Source of the DNA: Microbacterium radiodurans
GTDB lineage: Bacteria > Actinomycetota > Actinomycetes > Actinomycetales > Microbacteriaceae
Length of the DNA stretch: 64,000 nt
Reading direction: 5' to 3'
Assembly (NCBI RefSeq): GCF_008710705.1
Contig: NZ_VYRZ01000001.1
Span: 434,001 to 498,000 of the forward strand
In this document: positions 1 through 9,302 of the stretch, piece after piece
Layout: each line of letters begins with the position of its first letter
Numbering within the stretch: the first letter of the stretch is position 1
Notes under the pieces: model-generated
What the model saw: only the letters and a program-made list of their open reading frames with translations
The model's database searches: none
What the model was told of the DNA's origin: nothing
Position numbers and translations under genes: made by a program

Positions 1-938
1 TCGCCCTGCAGCACCGACGACACCTTCGAGCGGTAGGGCACGCCGCGTCGCGATCCCAGGTGCAGACGCGGCTCACGACCCGACGGCGCGTAGCGCAGGC
101 GCTCGCCGTCGGCGACGAACCGGCCGCCGCGCCCCTGGGTGAGCAGCACGACGAGATCCACCGCGGCCAGCCCCATGCCGCGCACGATGACGTCCTCGCC
201 GGCGGCGAGGACCGACAGGTCGGCGTCGGCGGTGAAGGCCGGCGGGACGTAGACGAGGCCCTCCTCGCGGGCGGACGCGACGAGGTCGGCGGTCGCGGCG
301 TCGGGCTCCCGTCCGTTATGGCCGACGGTGTAGACCACGACGTCGGTGTCGAGTTCGAGTCCGCTCGCGAGGGTCACGGTGTGGCCGGAGGCCGCGGCAT
401 CCGCCCGCTCCGTGACGCCGACGACGGTGTCGGCGCGCCACCGCACCGTGATGCCGGCGGGTGCCTCGGCGACGGTGCGCCGGAAGAACCAGTCGAGGTA
501 GTAGCTGTGCAGCCGGCGCGTGGGGAAGCTGTCTCCGCGCAGGCCCCGGGCTTCGGCGGCGGCGACCTCGTCGTCGATCTCGATACCGCGACCGGATGCT
601 GCGAGCTCGCCGCTGCGCCAGAGTTCCGCCCACTCGATGAGCGAGGGTCCCGGGCGGATCGGCCCCTCGATCGTGCAGCTGTCGTCGGTGAACACCGTGA
701 CGTCGCGCGCCATCGAGTTCAGCTTCAGCAGCGGCGACTGCGCGCGCCGCCAGATGCGCCCGGCGCCGGGCGGGTGGGGGTCGATGAGCTCGACGTGGAG
801 CCGCGGTGCGCCGACCGCGCGGGGGTCGGTCTCACCGGAGTCGCCGACGACGTCGGCGCCGAACCGCGCGACGATCCGCTCGAGGAGCATGATCGCGCGC
901 GGCCCGGCGCCGACGAAGAGCAGCCGACTCGCGGTCAC
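1..938 (-). CDS. FAD/NAD(P)-binding protein, 3' part missing
   Basis: The reading frame is open from a GTG at 938 to the window edge, so the C-terminus is cut off. It begins TASRLLFVGAGPRAIMLLER, where GAGP is a Rossmann dinucleotide-binding turn close to the N-terminus, as in the FAD-NAD(P)-binding family (NAD_binding_9 type). Further in are HVELIDPHPPGAGRIW and VVVYTVGHNG, typical of the same family. It lies 10 bases downstream of the LLM monooxygenase stop on the same strand, so the two are probably co-transcribed. A role as an accessory oxidoreductase for the two LLM enzymes is inference. Substrate unknown. The GTG is chosen because the only nearby ATG (952) runs into a stop after five codons. 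Confidence 0.8.
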   Translation of the reverse strand, partial: MTASRLLFVGAGPRAIMLLERIVARFGADVVGDSGETDPRAVGAPRLHVELIDPHPPGAGRIWRRAQSPLLKLNSMARDVTVFTDDSCTIEGPIRPGPSLIEWAELWRSGELAASGRGIEIDDEVAAAEARGLRGDSFPTRRLHSYYLDWFFRRTVAEAPAGITVRWRADTVVGVTERADAAASGHTVTLASGLELDTDVVVYTVGHNGREPDAATADLVASAREEGLVYVPPAFTADADLSVLAAGEDVIVRGMGLAAVDLVVLLTQGRGGRFVADGERLRYAPSGREPRLHLGSRRGVPYRSKVSSVLQG

Positions 939-948
939 CGGGGCGACC

Positions 949-2274
949 TCATCGACCGACGGCGGCGCCGGCCGGCACGGCCGCCGGCAGGCCGAGCAGG
1001 TCGCGCAGCGTGGCGCCCTCGTCGTAGGCCGCGCGGTAGGAGCCGCGCTCCTGCAGCAGCGGCACCACGCGGGTGGCGAACTCGTCGAGGCCGTGCGGGG
1101 TCAGGTGGCCGACGATCGTGAAGCCGTCGGTGGCCCGTTCCTGCACATATCGGTCGATCTCGCCCGCGATGTGCTCGGGTGTGCCGACGAAGGTGTGGTT
1201 GGCGGTCAGTCGGATGACGAGCTCGCGGATGCTGAGTCCCTCGGTGTCGGAGAGCTCGCGGAGCGTCGCGATGCGCTTCTGCACCGCGGCGTGGCGGTTC
1301 GCCCACCCTCGGGCGGTCTCGGCGCCGGTGTCGGGCTCGACATCCGGAAGCGGGCCGTCGGGGTCGTACCCGCTGAGGTCGCGGCCCCAGACCTGCTCGA
1401 GGTAGGTGAGCGCCTGCCCGGGCCGCACCTGCTGGAGGGCGATCTCCCGCGAGCGTTCGCGCGCCTCGGCATCCGTGTCGCCGATCACGAAGGTCGCCGC
1501 CGGCAGGATCTTGAGCGAGTCCTCGTCGCGGTCCCACGCCGCCAGGCGTCCCTTGACGTCGTCGTAGAACGTGCGCGCCGCGTCGAAGTCCTGGTGCAGC
1601 GAGAAGATGACCTCGGCGTGCTCCGCGCCGAAGTCGCGGCCGTCCGCCGAGTCGCCCGCCTGCACGATCACCGGGCGTCCCTGGGGCGAGCGCGGCACAT
1701 CGAAGAGGGCGTCGACGTCGAACTGCGCGCCGGTGTGGCGGATGCGGCGGGGCAGCGCCTCGCCCTCGTCCCACGAGTCCCACAGCTTCTTCGACAGCTC
1801 GGCGAACTCCTTCGCCCGTTCGTACCGGTCGGCGTGCGCGAGGAAGCCACCGCGGCGGAAGTTCGCGCCGTGGAACGCGTCGGAGCTCGTGACGGCGTTC
1901 CAGCCCGCGCGCCCCCCGGAGAGGTGGTCGAGCGAGGCGAGCTGGCGGGCGAGCTCGTACGGCTCGTTGAAGGTCGTGTTGAGCGTTCCCACGAGGCCCA
2001 CGTGGTCGGTCACGGCCGTCAGAGCCGCGAGGATCGCGAGCGTGTTCGGTCGCCCGAGCACGTCGAGCTCATGCACGCGGCCCTTGTGCTCGCGCAGGCG
2101 CAGGCCCTCGGCGAGGAAGACGTAGTCGAACAGGCCGCGTTCGGCGGTGCGCGCGAAGTACTCGAACGCCGCGAAGTCGATCTGGCTGCCCGAGGTCGGG
2201 TCGGTCCACACGGTCGTGCTGTTGACGCCGGGGAAGTGGGCGGCCAGGTGGATCTGGCGGGGCGCGGTGCTCAC
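949..2274 (-). CDS. LLM class flavin-dependent monooxygenase (NtaA/SnaA/DszA type)
   Basis: 441 residues, a normal length for the NtaA/SnaA/SoxA/DszA branch of the bacterial luciferase-like fold. These enzymes use reduced FMN from a separate reductase to oxygenate small organic substrates, often organosulfur or aminopolycarboxylate compounds. Family marks include the N-terminal IHLAAHFPGVNS, FLAEGLRLREH, the SGGRAGWNAVTSSD segment near residue 120 and SPQGRPVIVQAGDS near residue 200. The GTG start overlaps the stop of the second LLM gene by four bases, so translation is probably coupled. No flavin reductase gene is in view. Substrate not predictable from sequence. Confidence 0.9.
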   Translation of the reverse strand: MSTAPRQIHLAAHFPGVNSTTVWTDPTSGSQIDFAAFEYFARTAERGLFDYVFLAEGLRLREHKGRVHELDVLGRPNTLAILAALTAVTDHVGLVGTLNTTFNEPYELARQLASLDHLSGGRAGWNAVTSSDAFHGANFRRGGFLAHADRYERAKEFAELSKKLWDSWDEGEALPRRIRHTGAQFDVDALFDVPRSPQGRPVIVQAGDSADGRDFGAEHAEVIFSLHQDFDAARTFYDDVKGRLAAWDRDEDSLKILPAATFVIGDTDAEARERSREIALQQVRPGQALTYLEQVWGRDLSGYDPDGPLPDVEPDTGAETARGWANRHAAVQKRIATLRELSDTEGLSIRELVIRLTANHTFVGTPEHIAGEIDRYVQERATDGFTIVGHLTPHGLDEFATRVVPLLQERGSYRAAYDEGATLRDLLGLPAAVPAGAAVGR

Positions 2275-3452
2275 CGGGCGACCTTCTCTCGTGTGTTCGT
2301 GGGATGCGGGGAGTAGCGGCTGTCGGGGCGGGGCAGGCCGAGGCGTCGCCGCAGCGTCGCGCCGTCGTCCTCGCGGAGCACGCCGGTGGCGCGCAGGAGC
2401 GGCGCGATGCGCTCGGCGATCGCGACGACGTCGTCCGGCTGGCGTGCGGGGCGCAGGCGCACGCCGTCGATCCCGGTCCCGGCGAGCGAGCGGAGGTGGT
2501 CGGCGATCTCGGCGGGCGTGCCGGCGACGAGCCGCGCGTCGGAGTGGAACGCCTCCCCCGCCAGGTCGTCGAGGCGGGCAGCGGCCTCACGGGCGGCCGC
2601 CGAGGTCTCCTCGACGAGCACGACGACGTCGGCGAACACGCGCAGGCGCTCGCCGGTTCCGCGCAGCTCGGCGGCCGCACCGTCGAGCTCGGCGAGGATG
2701 CCGGTGGCCGCCGACGCGTCGTCCGGCGTGATGAACACGACGTCGGCGTGCTCGGCGGCGAGGCGGAACGGCACCGTCTGATGGGCGAGCACCGAGACGA
2801 TCGGGCGGCCCTGGGGTGAGCGCGGCACGATCGAGGCGCCCGTGATGGAGAAGAACTCGCCCGCGACGTCGACGTTGTGGATGCGGTCCGCATCGACGAA
2901 GCGGCCGGTCGCGGCATCCCGGATGATCGCGTCGTCCTGCCACGAGTCCCACAGGCGACCGAGCGCATCGGCGACCTCGCCGGCCTCGCGGAAGGCGGTG
3001 TCGATGTCGGTGGCCTCTCGTCGACCGAAGTTCGCCCGTTCGGCGTCGGACCCGCCGACGACGAGGCGCACGCCGGCGCGGCCGCGGCTGGCGAAGTCGA
3101 GCGTCTGAATGCCGGTGGCCACGTGGAACGGCTCGGTGTGCGTCGTCGTCACGGTCGGGATGAGCCCGATGCGCTGCGTCAGCGGAGCCACGGCCGAGGC
3201 GAGCAGCACGGCGTCGATTCGCCCGCGCAGGCGGCCGGGCCGCAGGTCGTCGGCGCTCTCATCCCGCTGCGGAAGCGAGAGGGCGTCTTCGATCGTGGCG
3301 AAGACCAGCCCGGCCCGGTCGAGGGTGCGCAGCTGGTCGGCCCAGTGGCGCGGGGTCGTGAGCTCGTGCGGCCGGGCGCTCGACACGCGCCAGGCCGCCG
3401 GGTGCCAGCCGGTGCGCTCGAGCGCGGCGGCGAGGTGGATGCGGTGAGACAT
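2271..3452 (-). CDS. LLM class flavin-dependent oxidoreductase
   Basis: 393 residues from the ATG at 3452. A second member of the luciferase-like monooxygenase superfamily, less close to NtaA than its downstream partner. Seen directly: [14 protein letters not shown] at the N-terminus, [20 protein letters not shown] near residue 130, and [14 protein letters not shown] near 215. These match the partner's segments in position. It is the first full gene of a minus-strand unit with the NtaA-type enzyme and the FAD/NAD(P)-binding protein. The pair may handle related substrates. The start was placed at the ATG, beginning [12 protein letters not shown], because the family sequence begins there; upstream in-frame codons are not family-like. 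Confidence 0.85.
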   Translation of the reverse strand: MSHRIHLAAALERTGWHPAAWRVSSARPHELTTPRHWADQLRTLDRAGLVFATIEDALSLPQRDESADDLRPGRLRGRIDAVLLASAVAPLTQRIGLIPTVTTTHTEPFHVATGIQTLDFASRGRAGVRLVVGGSDAERANFGRREATDIDTAFREAGEVADALGRLWDSWQDDAIIRDAATGRFVDADRIHNVDVAGEFFSITGASIVPRSPQGRPIVSVLAHQTVPFRLAAEHADVVFITPDDASAATGILAELDGAAAELRGTGERLRVFADVVVLVEETSAAAREAAARLDDLAGEAFHSDARLVAGTPAEIADHLRSLAGTGIDGVRLRPARQPDDVVAIAERIAPLLRATGVLREDDGATLRRRLGLPRPDSRYSPHPTNTREKVAR

Positions 3453-3516
3453 GACCCCACTGTCGGGCCGCCCCCGGGTGCCGCCAACACCGCCCGTCAT
3501 CCGGCGACACCTGTCG

Positions 3517-3600
3517 TCACACTGTGTCGGCCGCGACCGGCCGGCGCGGACGATCGACGGCGTCGCCCCGCAGAACCGCGAGGCGCAGCCGGTCGGTCAC
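3517..3600 (-). CDS. Possible 27-residue leader peptide upstream of the LLM genes
   Basis: A GTG-started frame of 27 codons ending at TGA 3519-3517, about 65 bases before the LLM start. It reads [20 protein letters not shown] and then PVAADTV. A hexamer TACCGT (3612-3607, minus strand) has the TANNNT form of an actinobacterial -10 box and would put the transcript start at or within a base or two of the GTG, so the peptide could be leaderless. Actinobacterial sulfur and oxygenase operons often carry such short upstream frames, but the known attenuators contain cysteines and this one does not. Weak call. Confidence 0.3.
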   Translation of the reverse strand: MTDRLRLAVLRGDAVDRPRRPVAADTV

Positions 3601-3645
3601 TCCCTCACGGTAGCCAGACCCGCCCGGCGCTCGCCGCCCCGGCGG

Positions 3646-4629
3646 TCATCCGCCGACATGCGGCACCACGTCGGGCAGCTCGCGCACGGGGATGACGACG
3701 ATGTCCTGCACCTTCCAGTCGAGTTCGACGCATCCCTCCCGCGCCGCCTCGAGGTCATCGAGCGACGGAGCCGCCCCGTCCACCGGCACGACGAACGATT
3801 CGATGTGGAAGACGTGTCCCTCGTCGCGGACGCGGCTCCCCGCGCGGGCGACCCACGGGAGGCCCGCGAGATGCTCGTCGATCTGCGCGGCGAGCGGGTG
3901 CGGCTCCCTGTCGTCGAAGGTCGTCGCCCGCGCATCCATCAGATCGACGATCGCTGCGCGCAGATTCTTGAGGCCGTCCTTGAGGATGCCCGCCGCGATG
4001 AACAGCGCCGCCGCGGCATCCAGCCACCAGATCCCCAGCCCGATGCCCGTGACGCCGACGATGGAGCCGACGGCCGTCATCCAGTCGGCCTTGTTCATGT
4101 CGGCGTCGGCGTAGAGCACCTTATTGTGCAGTTCGCGAGCGAGGGTGATCTTCGCCCGCCCGAGCAGCACCGGGGGGACGGCCGTCATCGCCATCACCGC
4201 GATCATGAGCCACCCGAGCCAGATCGAGACGCCGAACAACTCGACGGTGCCGATCGTCGGATGCTCGCCGCTCAGCAGTCCGATGCCCGACTCGACGACG
4301 AGGTAGGTGCCCATCGTCGACAGCGCGACGGCCGCGACGAGGTGCCCGACCCCGACGGAGCGGTGATATCCGTACGGATGCCGCGGCGTCGGGCGCCGGC
4401 GATTGACCCGGACCGCGATGAGGAAGGCGATCGGGGGGATGAACGACAGGAGGTCCTCGATCCACGCGGCCTTCATCGCCTGCGAGTTGCCGAGCACGAG
4501 AAACACCAGGGTCACGGTCACCGCGAGGAAGGCGATCGTCAGCCACTCCAGACGCGTCGCGCGACGGAGGACCTCGACCTGCCGTTCGGGGAGCTCGGTC
4601 TGGCCGAACCGGACCGCCGACGCGCTCAC
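3646..4629 (-). CDS. Cation diffusion facilitator (CDF) family transporter
   Basis: 327 residues with about six membrane segments in the first 215 residues and a soluble C-terminal domain, the normal CDF plan. CDF proteins export divalent metals such as Zn, Mn, Fe or Co in exchange for protons. The long aromatic helix [20 protein letters not shown], the HPYGYHR loop and the [10 protein letters not shown] stretch in membrane segment 5 fit the family. The first metal-site helix reads [11 protein letters not shown] rather than the usual HxxxD or DxxxD, so the transport site looks atypical. Its GTG start overlaps the stop of the upstream solute-binding-like lipoprotein by four bases. Metal specificity not predictable. 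Confidence 0.8.
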   Translation of the reverse strand: MSASAVRFGQTELPERQVEVLRRATRLEWLTIAFLAVTVTLVFLVLGNSQAMKAAWIEDLLSFIPPIAFLIAVRVNRRRPTPRHPYGYHRSVGVGHLVAAVALSTMGTYLVVESGIGLLSGEHPTIGTVELFGVSIWLGWLMIAVMAMTAVPPVLLGRAKITLARELHNKVLYADADMNKADWMTAVGSIVGVTGIGLGIWWLDAAAALFIAAGILKDGLKNLRAAIVDLMDARATTFDDREPHPLAAQIDEHLAGLPWVARAGSRVRDEGHVFHIESFVVPVDGAAPSLDDLEAAREGCVELDWKVQDIVVIPVRELPDVVPHVGG

Positions 4630-5123
4630 AGCGCACCCGCCGTCGAGCGCTCGGACAGGAAGGTCTCGAGGCGGGAGAGGAAGGCGTTCTCACCGAGGGG
4701 CGCGAGCATGACGAGCTTCAGCGTGCTGCCGTCCTTCGCGGTGGCCTCGGCGTACGGCCGCGTCACGCCGGCCTTGTCGGTCCACGGCGTCTGGTCGGTC
4801 AGGCCGCCCGCGATGAGGTCGAGGCCGCCGTTCTCCAGCTCGCGGACCAGGGCCTCCTCGGAGCCGACCGTCCACTCGACCTCGGCGTCGAGCGAGTCGG
4901 CGAACGCGCGGATCGCGTCGACCTCGATGCCGCGGGGGGTGTCGCCCGAGACCTCGACGAAGTCGCCGTTCGGCGTGACGCCGGCGCGGAGGGTCCCGCC
5001 CTCGACGGCGGCGAGCGTGCCCGACGGGTCGGTGGGGATGCTCAGCCCGCACCCCGACAGCGTCGCCGTCGCGAGGACGAGTGCGGCCAACACCGCAGGG
5101 CGGGAACGTGCGGACCGGGACAT
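4626..5123 (-). CDS. Short family 3 solute-binding lipoprotein (one lobe)
   Basis: 165 residues with a lipoprotein signal: basic start MSRSARSRP, hydrophobic stretch, and lipobox TLSGC near residue 25. The mature part, [15 protein letters not shown] then [19 protein letters not shown] and [12 protein letters not shown], is the first lobe of a family 3 (amino-acid type) periplasmic binding protein. Normal members have about 250 residues with two lobes; here the chain passes quickly into a C-terminal tail ([16 protein letters not shown]), so the second lobe is absent. It is translationally coupled to the CDF transporter, not to ABC permease genes, so a function as an accessory or sensor lipoprotein for that transporter is more likely than import. 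Divergent from purA. Confidence 0.7.
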   Translation of the reverse strand: MSRSARSRPAVLAALVLATATLSGCGLSIPTDPSGTLAAVEGGTLRAGVTPNGDFVEVSGDTPRGIEVDAIRAFADSLDAEVEWTVGSEEALVRELENGGLDLIAGGLTDQTPWTDKAGVTRPYAEATAKDGSTLKLVMLAPLGENAFLSRLETFLSERSTAGAL

Positions 5124-5216
5124 GGGTCTCCTCCTCGACGGCACGGCGGTGCGAACGGTCCGGAATGTACTCCCGGCCGCCGAAGCCGGCAGGGGGCTTG
5201 CGGGCGGGGTGCTGGA

Positions 5217-5253
5217 TAGGATGGGGTGCAATCCCTCCTCGACAGAAAGGGAG
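5217..5253 (+). promoter_or_regulatory. purA -10 box and ribosome binding site
   Basis: TAGGAT at 5217-5222 matches the TANNNT -10 form. A purine-rich AGAAAGGGAGA at 5243-5253 precedes the purA ATG at 5260 by a normal distance. No convincing -35 hexamer was seen. Confidence 0.45.
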
Positions 5254-5259
5254 ATCCGC

Positions 5260-6546
5260 ATGCCGGGAATCGTCATCGTCGGAGTCCAGTGGGGCGACGA
5301 AGGCAAGGGCAAGGCCACCGATCTGCTCGGTGACCGCACCGACTGGGTCGTCAAGTTCAACGGCGGCAACAACGCCGGGCACACCGTCGTCATCGGAGAC
5401 GAGAAGTACGCCCTGCACCTGCTGCCGAGCGGCATCCTCTCGCCCGGGGTCAACGCCGTCATCGGCAACGGCGTCGTGGTCGACCTCGAAGTGCTCTTCG
5501 CCGAGCTCGAGGCGCTGTCGGCGCGCGGCCTCGACATCTCGCGTCTGAAGGTGAGCGCGAACGCGCACATCATCACGCAGTACCACCGCACGCTCGACAA
5601 GGTGACCGAGCGGTTCCTCGGCAAGCGGCAGATCGGCACGACCGGTCGCGGCATCGGTCCGGCGTACGCCGACAAGATCAACCGCGTCGGCATCCGCGTG
5701 CAGGACCTCTTCGACGAGAACATCCTCCGCCAGAAGGTCGAGGGCGCCCTCGACCAGAAGAACCATCTGCTGGTGAAGATCTTCAACCGGCGTGCGATCA
5801 GCGCAGACGAGATCGTCGACGACCTGCTGTCGTACGCCGACCGGCTGCGACCGATGGTCGCCGACACCGGCCTGCTCCTGAGCGACGCGCTCGACGCGGG
5901 CGACGTGGTCGTCTTCGAGGGCGGCCAGGCGACGATGCTCGACGTCGATCACGGCACCTACCCGTTCGTGACCTCGTCGTCGGCGACCGCGGGCGGCGCG
6001 GCCACCGGCTCGGGCGTCGGTCCGAACCGCCTCGACCGCATCGTCGGCATCGTGAAGGCGTACACGACGCGCGTCGGATCGGGTCCGTTCCCCACCGAGC
6101 TCTTCGACGAGAACGGCGACTTCCTGCGCTCGCGCGGCTTCGAGTTCGGCACCACGACCGGCCGGCCGCGCCGCGTCGGCTGGTACGACGCGCCGATCAC
6201 CCGGTACGCGACGCGCATCAACGGCATCACCGACCTCGTGCTCACGAAGCTCGACATCCTGACGGGGCTCGACCGCATCCCGGTCTGCGTCGCGTACGAC
6301 GTCGACGGCACGCGCTTCGACGAGGTGCCGGTGAACCAGTCGGACTTCCACCACGCGACACCGGTCCTGGAGTACTTCCCCGGGTGGAAGCAGGACATCT
6401 CGACGGCGCGCACGTTCGACGACCTCCCGATCGAGGCGCAGGAGTACGTCCTCGCCCTCGAGAAGATGAGCGGTACGCGCATCTCGGTGATCGGCGTCGG
6501 CCCCGCCCGTGACGCCGTCATCGTGCGTCACGACCTCGTGGACTGA
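5260..6546 (+). CDS. purA: Adenylosuccinate synthetase
   Basis: 428 residues, full length. Catalyses the GTP-dependent joining of IMP and aspartate to adenylosuccinate, the first committed step to AMP, in the cytosol. The N-terminus [20 protein letters not shown] holds the GDEGKGK phosphate-binding motif, followed by [25 protein letters not shown] and GPFPTEL further on are also signature segments. The ATG at 5260 has a good upstream AGAAAGGGAGA. The frame is open far upstream, but only this start gives the conserved N-terminus. Other purine genes in the window (purL, purQ, purS, apt) are tens of kilobases away, so they are not one operon. Confidence 0.98.
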   Translation: MPGIVIVGVQWGDEGKGKATDLLGDRTDWVVKFNGGNNAGHTVVIGDEKYALHLLPSGILSPGVNAVIGNGVVVDLEVLFAELEALSARGLDISRLKVSANAHIITQYHRTLDKVTERFLGKRQIGTTGRGIGPAYADKINRVGIRVQDLFDENILRQKVEGALDQKNHLLVKIFNRRAISADEIVDDLLSYADRLRPMVADTGLLLSDALDAGDVVVFEGGQATMLDVDHGTYPFVTSSSATAGGAATGSGVGPNRLDRIVGIVKAYTTRVGSGPFPTELFDENGDFLRSRGFEFGTTTGRPRRVGWYDAPITRYATRINGITDLVLTKLDILTGLDRIPVCVAYDVDGTRFDEVPVNQSDFHHATPVLEYFPGWKQDISTARTFDDLPIEAQEYVLALEKMSGTRISVIGVGPARDAVIVRHDLVD

Positions 6547-6549
6547 CCC

Positions 6550-7764
6550 GTGCGGCTGCTCCTGGGCGGCTACACCCCCGACATGGACGGTCGGGCCGCC
6601 GGCATCGGCGTGCTCGATGCGGGCGACCCGGACGGCGCTACCGTCGACGGGCAGCTGTCGCTGCATCCGGCGGTCGTCGCCGCATCGTCGCCGTCGTGGG
6701 TGGCGCGGCATCCGTCGCTCGACGTCGTCTACGCGGCGCTGGAGTTCCGCGGCGAGGTGCAGGCGTACCGCCGGACGGGTCCCGACTCGTGGGTTCCGCT
6801 CGGGGCGGCCGTCGCCGCCGGCGAGTCGGTCTGCCACGTCGCGGTCGCGCCCGACGGCGGCTCGCTCGTCGCGAGCTGCTGGAGCGACGGCCGGGTCGTG
6901 CGGATGCGGGTGGGTGCCGCCGGCGTGCCGTCTGCGCCCGTGATCGCCGCAGCCGCCGTCGATCCGTACGGCCCGGAGGGAGACGGCGGCGCGGACCGGG
7001 CGCTCGGCGGGGGCGGCTCGGCCGGCGACATCGACCTGGCTGCGGCTGCTCGCGCGCTCCGAGAAGCGGCCGGATCCGAGTTCGCCCACCTCGTTCCCGA
7101 TCACGACCGGGAGCCGGTCGCCGGCTCGGCTGCTGCGGGGGCCGCCCCGGGTGAGGATGCCGCGGATCTTCGGCCGTCGCGCGCGCATCAGGCGCGGTAC
7201 CTGCCGGGCGGGCTCATCGTGACGACCGACATGGGGCTCGATCTCGTTCGGTTCTGGCGTGACACGCCCCGCGGGCTGCGCCCGGCGCAGGAGGTCGCCC
7301 TGCCGCTCGGGAGCGGGCCGCGTCACACGCTGTGGCACCCGAGCGGACACCTGTACGTCCTGACCGAGCTGTCGCGCGAGATCTACGTGCTCGGCGCCGA
7401 TCGTGAGGGCGTCTGGCGGATGCTGTCGGCCACCGGCCTCGAGGGGACGCTCGCGGGCGACACGGCGGCCGAGATCGCGATGACACCGGACGGCGAGACG
7501 GTGTACGCCGGTGTGCGCGGCAGCGACACGATCGGCGTCGCGCGGGTGCGCGGCGGCGGCGACCGGCTGCAGCAGCTGGCGCTCGTCGACGCCGGTGCGG
7601 CCTGGCCGCGCCACCACCTCGTCGTCCGCGACACGCTGCTCGTGGCGGGTCAGCACTCCGACGACGTCGTGTCGATGGCGCGCGACCCGCGCACCGGCAT
7701 CCCGGGTCGCGTCCGCCACCGCGTCGAGGCGCCGAGCCCGACCTGCCTGGTCGCCCTGCCCTAG
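6550..7764 (+). CDS. Lactonase-like beta-propeller protein
   Basis: 404 residues from a GTG three bases after the purA stop, so probably transcribed with purA. The N-terminus RLLLGGYTPDMDGRAAGIGV and repeated blades such as PSWVARHPSLDVVYA, GPRHTLWHPSGHLYVLTE and MTPDGETVYAGVRGSDTIGV match the 6-phosphogluconolactonase (Pgl)/YncE-type seven-bladed propeller family. There is an insertion rich in Gly, Ala and Asp near residues 130-215 that is unlike a blade. Whether it is an active 6-phosphogluconolactonase cannot be told; many relatives have no known substrate. Confidence 0.8.
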   Translation: MRLLLGGYTPDMDGRAAGIGVLDAGDPDGATVDGQLSLHPAVVAASSPSWVARHPSLDVVYAALEFRGEVQAYRRTGPDSWVPLGAAVAAGESVCHVAVAPDGGSLVASCWSDGRVVRMRVGAAGVPSAPVIAAAAVDPYGPEGDGGADRALGGGGSAGDIDLAAAARALREAAGSEFAHLVPDHDREPVAGSAAAGAAPGEDAADLRPSRAHQARYLPGGLIVTTDMGLDLVRFWRDTPRGLRPAQEVALPLGSGPRHTLWHPSGHLYVLTELSREIYVLGADREGVWRMLSATGLEGTLAGDTAAEIAMTPDGETVYAGVRGSDTIGVARVRGGGDRLQQLALVDAGAAWPRHHLVVRDTLLVAGQHSDDVVSMARDPRTGIPGRVRHRVEAPSPTCLVALP

Positions 7765-7855
7765 CGGCGACGGGATGGGAATTCCGGTCAGCGACGCGAC
7801 GCGTCCTCCACAGGTTCGAGTGCATACGACTTCTCCACGGATAGTATCTATGTTC

Positions 7856-7887
7856 TATACTCATGTCGGTGCCCGATGGCATAATTT
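7856..7887 (+). promoter_or_regulatory. AT-rich promoter of the DUF222-HNH gene
   Basis: This short region has much lower G+C than its surroundings. Two -10 candidates are visible: TATACT at 7856-7861 and TAATTT at 7882-7887. The second would start the transcript at about the ATG (7893), giving a leaderless message; no ribosome binding site is visible before that ATG. Confidence 0.45.
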
Positions 7888-7892
7888 AAGAC

Positions 7893-9233
7893 ATGGGGAC
7901 GAACCGATCAGCGAGCGACGAGGAGTCGTGGGCGCGCATTCGCGCGGAGCTCGACGGTGCTGTGGACGTGTTGCGGGCTCGGGATGCCGCGGAGATCGCG
8001 CATCTGCGCAAGCTCGCCGTGCTCGGCCGTGAGGCACTGTCGATGTCGCGTCGGAACGGTCTGTTGGGTCGTGAGACGGATATGCAGCTGCGGGCGGTGG
8101 CGGCGGAGTTCGCGGCGATTGCGCGGTGCGGTGATCGGCGGGTGCAGAACGAGATCGGGCGGGCGTTGGAGATCGTCGATGGGAACCCGCTCGTGCTCGC
8201 CGCGTGGGAGGCCGGCCGGCTCACGGCCAAGCATGTCGACGATGTCGTGAAGCTCGGCCGGAACATCCCGGAGGAGAACCACGACGAGTGGCAGGAAGCC
8301 GCTATCGCCGTCGCGGAGCGGGACGTGCCGGCCCGGGTTTACGGCGCTCTGGAGTCGTTGGTGCAGCATTTCACCGCACGGACCTTCGCGGAGCGCCACA
8401 AGGCGGCGGTGGCCGATCGGGGTGTGTACCTGCGGGATCTCGGTGACGGGATGTCGGAGCTCACCCTGCGGGGTGCGACCACCCTGCTCGTGGCGATCGA
8501 CGATCGGCTCAACCAGATGGCGGTGTCGACGATCGACGCCGCAAGGGAAGCGGCCGTGGATGCTCGCGCGGCGGGCGAGGAGCACGAGCCCGATACGCGC
8601 ACCCGCCAGCAGGTCCGAGCGGACGTCCTGTGCGATCTCGGCTTGACCGGGGGCCCGGCGGTGGACCCCACCCATGGTGTCGATGGGAAGACCTCGCTCG
8701 GCGCGATCCGCGCACGCGTACAGCTGGTCGTGACCGCCGACACCCTCTCCGGGAAGGACGACCGCGCCGCCGAACTCGTCGGCGCCGGCCTGATCGACGC
8801 CGACGAGGCTCGGACGCTGGCCGGGGACGCCACCCTCTGGGACCGGGTCCACCTCGACGCGACGACCAAGACGGTGACCCATGTTGATCAGTACCGGCCA
8901 CCCGCGGCACTGCGGAGGATGCTTCAGGCGCGGGATCGGCATTGCCGGTGGCCCGGGTGCCACCTGCCCGCGATCCGGTGCGAACTGGATCATTCGATCG
9001 ATCACGCCCTCGGTGGTCCGACGTGTGAGTCGAACCTGTGCAACCTGTGCCAGAGGCATCATTCGATGAAGCAGTTCACCGACTGGCTCGTCCTCCAACT
9101 CGGCGGCGGGGTGATTCAGTGGACTTCCCCGACAGGCCGGGTCTACCGGGAAGACCTCCCGGTGCCATCGGTGTGCTTCACTCCCGAGTTCGTCGCCGAA
9201 CGGCCACCGCCCGACACGCCATCTCCGTTCTGA
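7893..9233 (+). CDS. DUF222 / HNH endonuclease domain protein (13E12 type)
   Basis: 446 residues. The first 300 or so form the helical DUF222 domain common in multicopy actinobacterial 13E12-type proteins. Residues about 348-400 form a zinc-ribbon HNH nuclease: HCRWPGCHLP, then CELDHSIDHALGG, then NLCNLCQRHHSMK, keeping both cysteine pairs, the DH pair and the final HH. The biological role of the family is not established; mobile-element and DNA-repair roles have both been suggested. It stands alone with its own AT-rich promoter and no neighbouring transposition genes. Confidence 0.85.
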   Translation: MGTNRSASDEESWARIRAELDGAVDVLRARDAAEIAHLRKLAVLGREALSMSRRNGLLGRETDMQLRAVAAEFAAIARCGDRRVQNEIGRALEIVDGNPLVLAAWEAGRLTAKHVDDVVKLGRNIPEENHDEWQEAAIAVAERDVPARVYGALESLVQHFTARTFAERHKAAVADRGVYLRDLGDGMSELTLRGATTLLVAIDDRLNQMAVSTIDAAREAAVDARAAGEEHEPDTRTRQQVRADVLCDLGLTGGPAVDPTHGVDGKTSLGAIRARVQLVVTADTLSGKDDRAAELVGAGLIDADEARTLAGDATLWDRVHLDATTKTVTHVDQYRPPAALRRMLQARDRHCRWPGCHLPAIRCELDHSIDHALGGPTCESNLCNLCQRHHSMKQFTDWLVLQLGGGVIQWTSPTGRVYREDLPVPSVCFTPEFVAERPPPDTPSPF

Positions 9234-9302
9234 CGCGAGTCGCACCCCTCGAGAGGGAGAGGGCTCGAGCGAGCGCTGCGAGCAGCGTCGGCAGGAAGCG
9301 CG

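Noticed and set aside
60..1121. Long plus-strand frame over the FAD/NAD(P)-binding gene
   Set aside because: Low-complexity Arg/Gly/Asp-rich translation; the minus-strand frame has clear family motifs. High G+C makes such antisense frames common.
3451..5259. 600-codon extension upstream of purA in the same frame
   Set aside because: The extension is antisense to the CDF and lipoprotein genes and has no domain; purA starts at the ATG with a ribosome site at 5260.
4690..7719. Minus-strand frame of about 1000 codons over purA and the propeller gene
   Set aside because: Arg/Asp-rich shadow of purA with no recognisable domain.
7841..7861. SOS box before the DUF222-HNH gene
   Set aside because: Only one half-site similar to GAAC was present; the GAAC-N4-GTTC pattern is not met.
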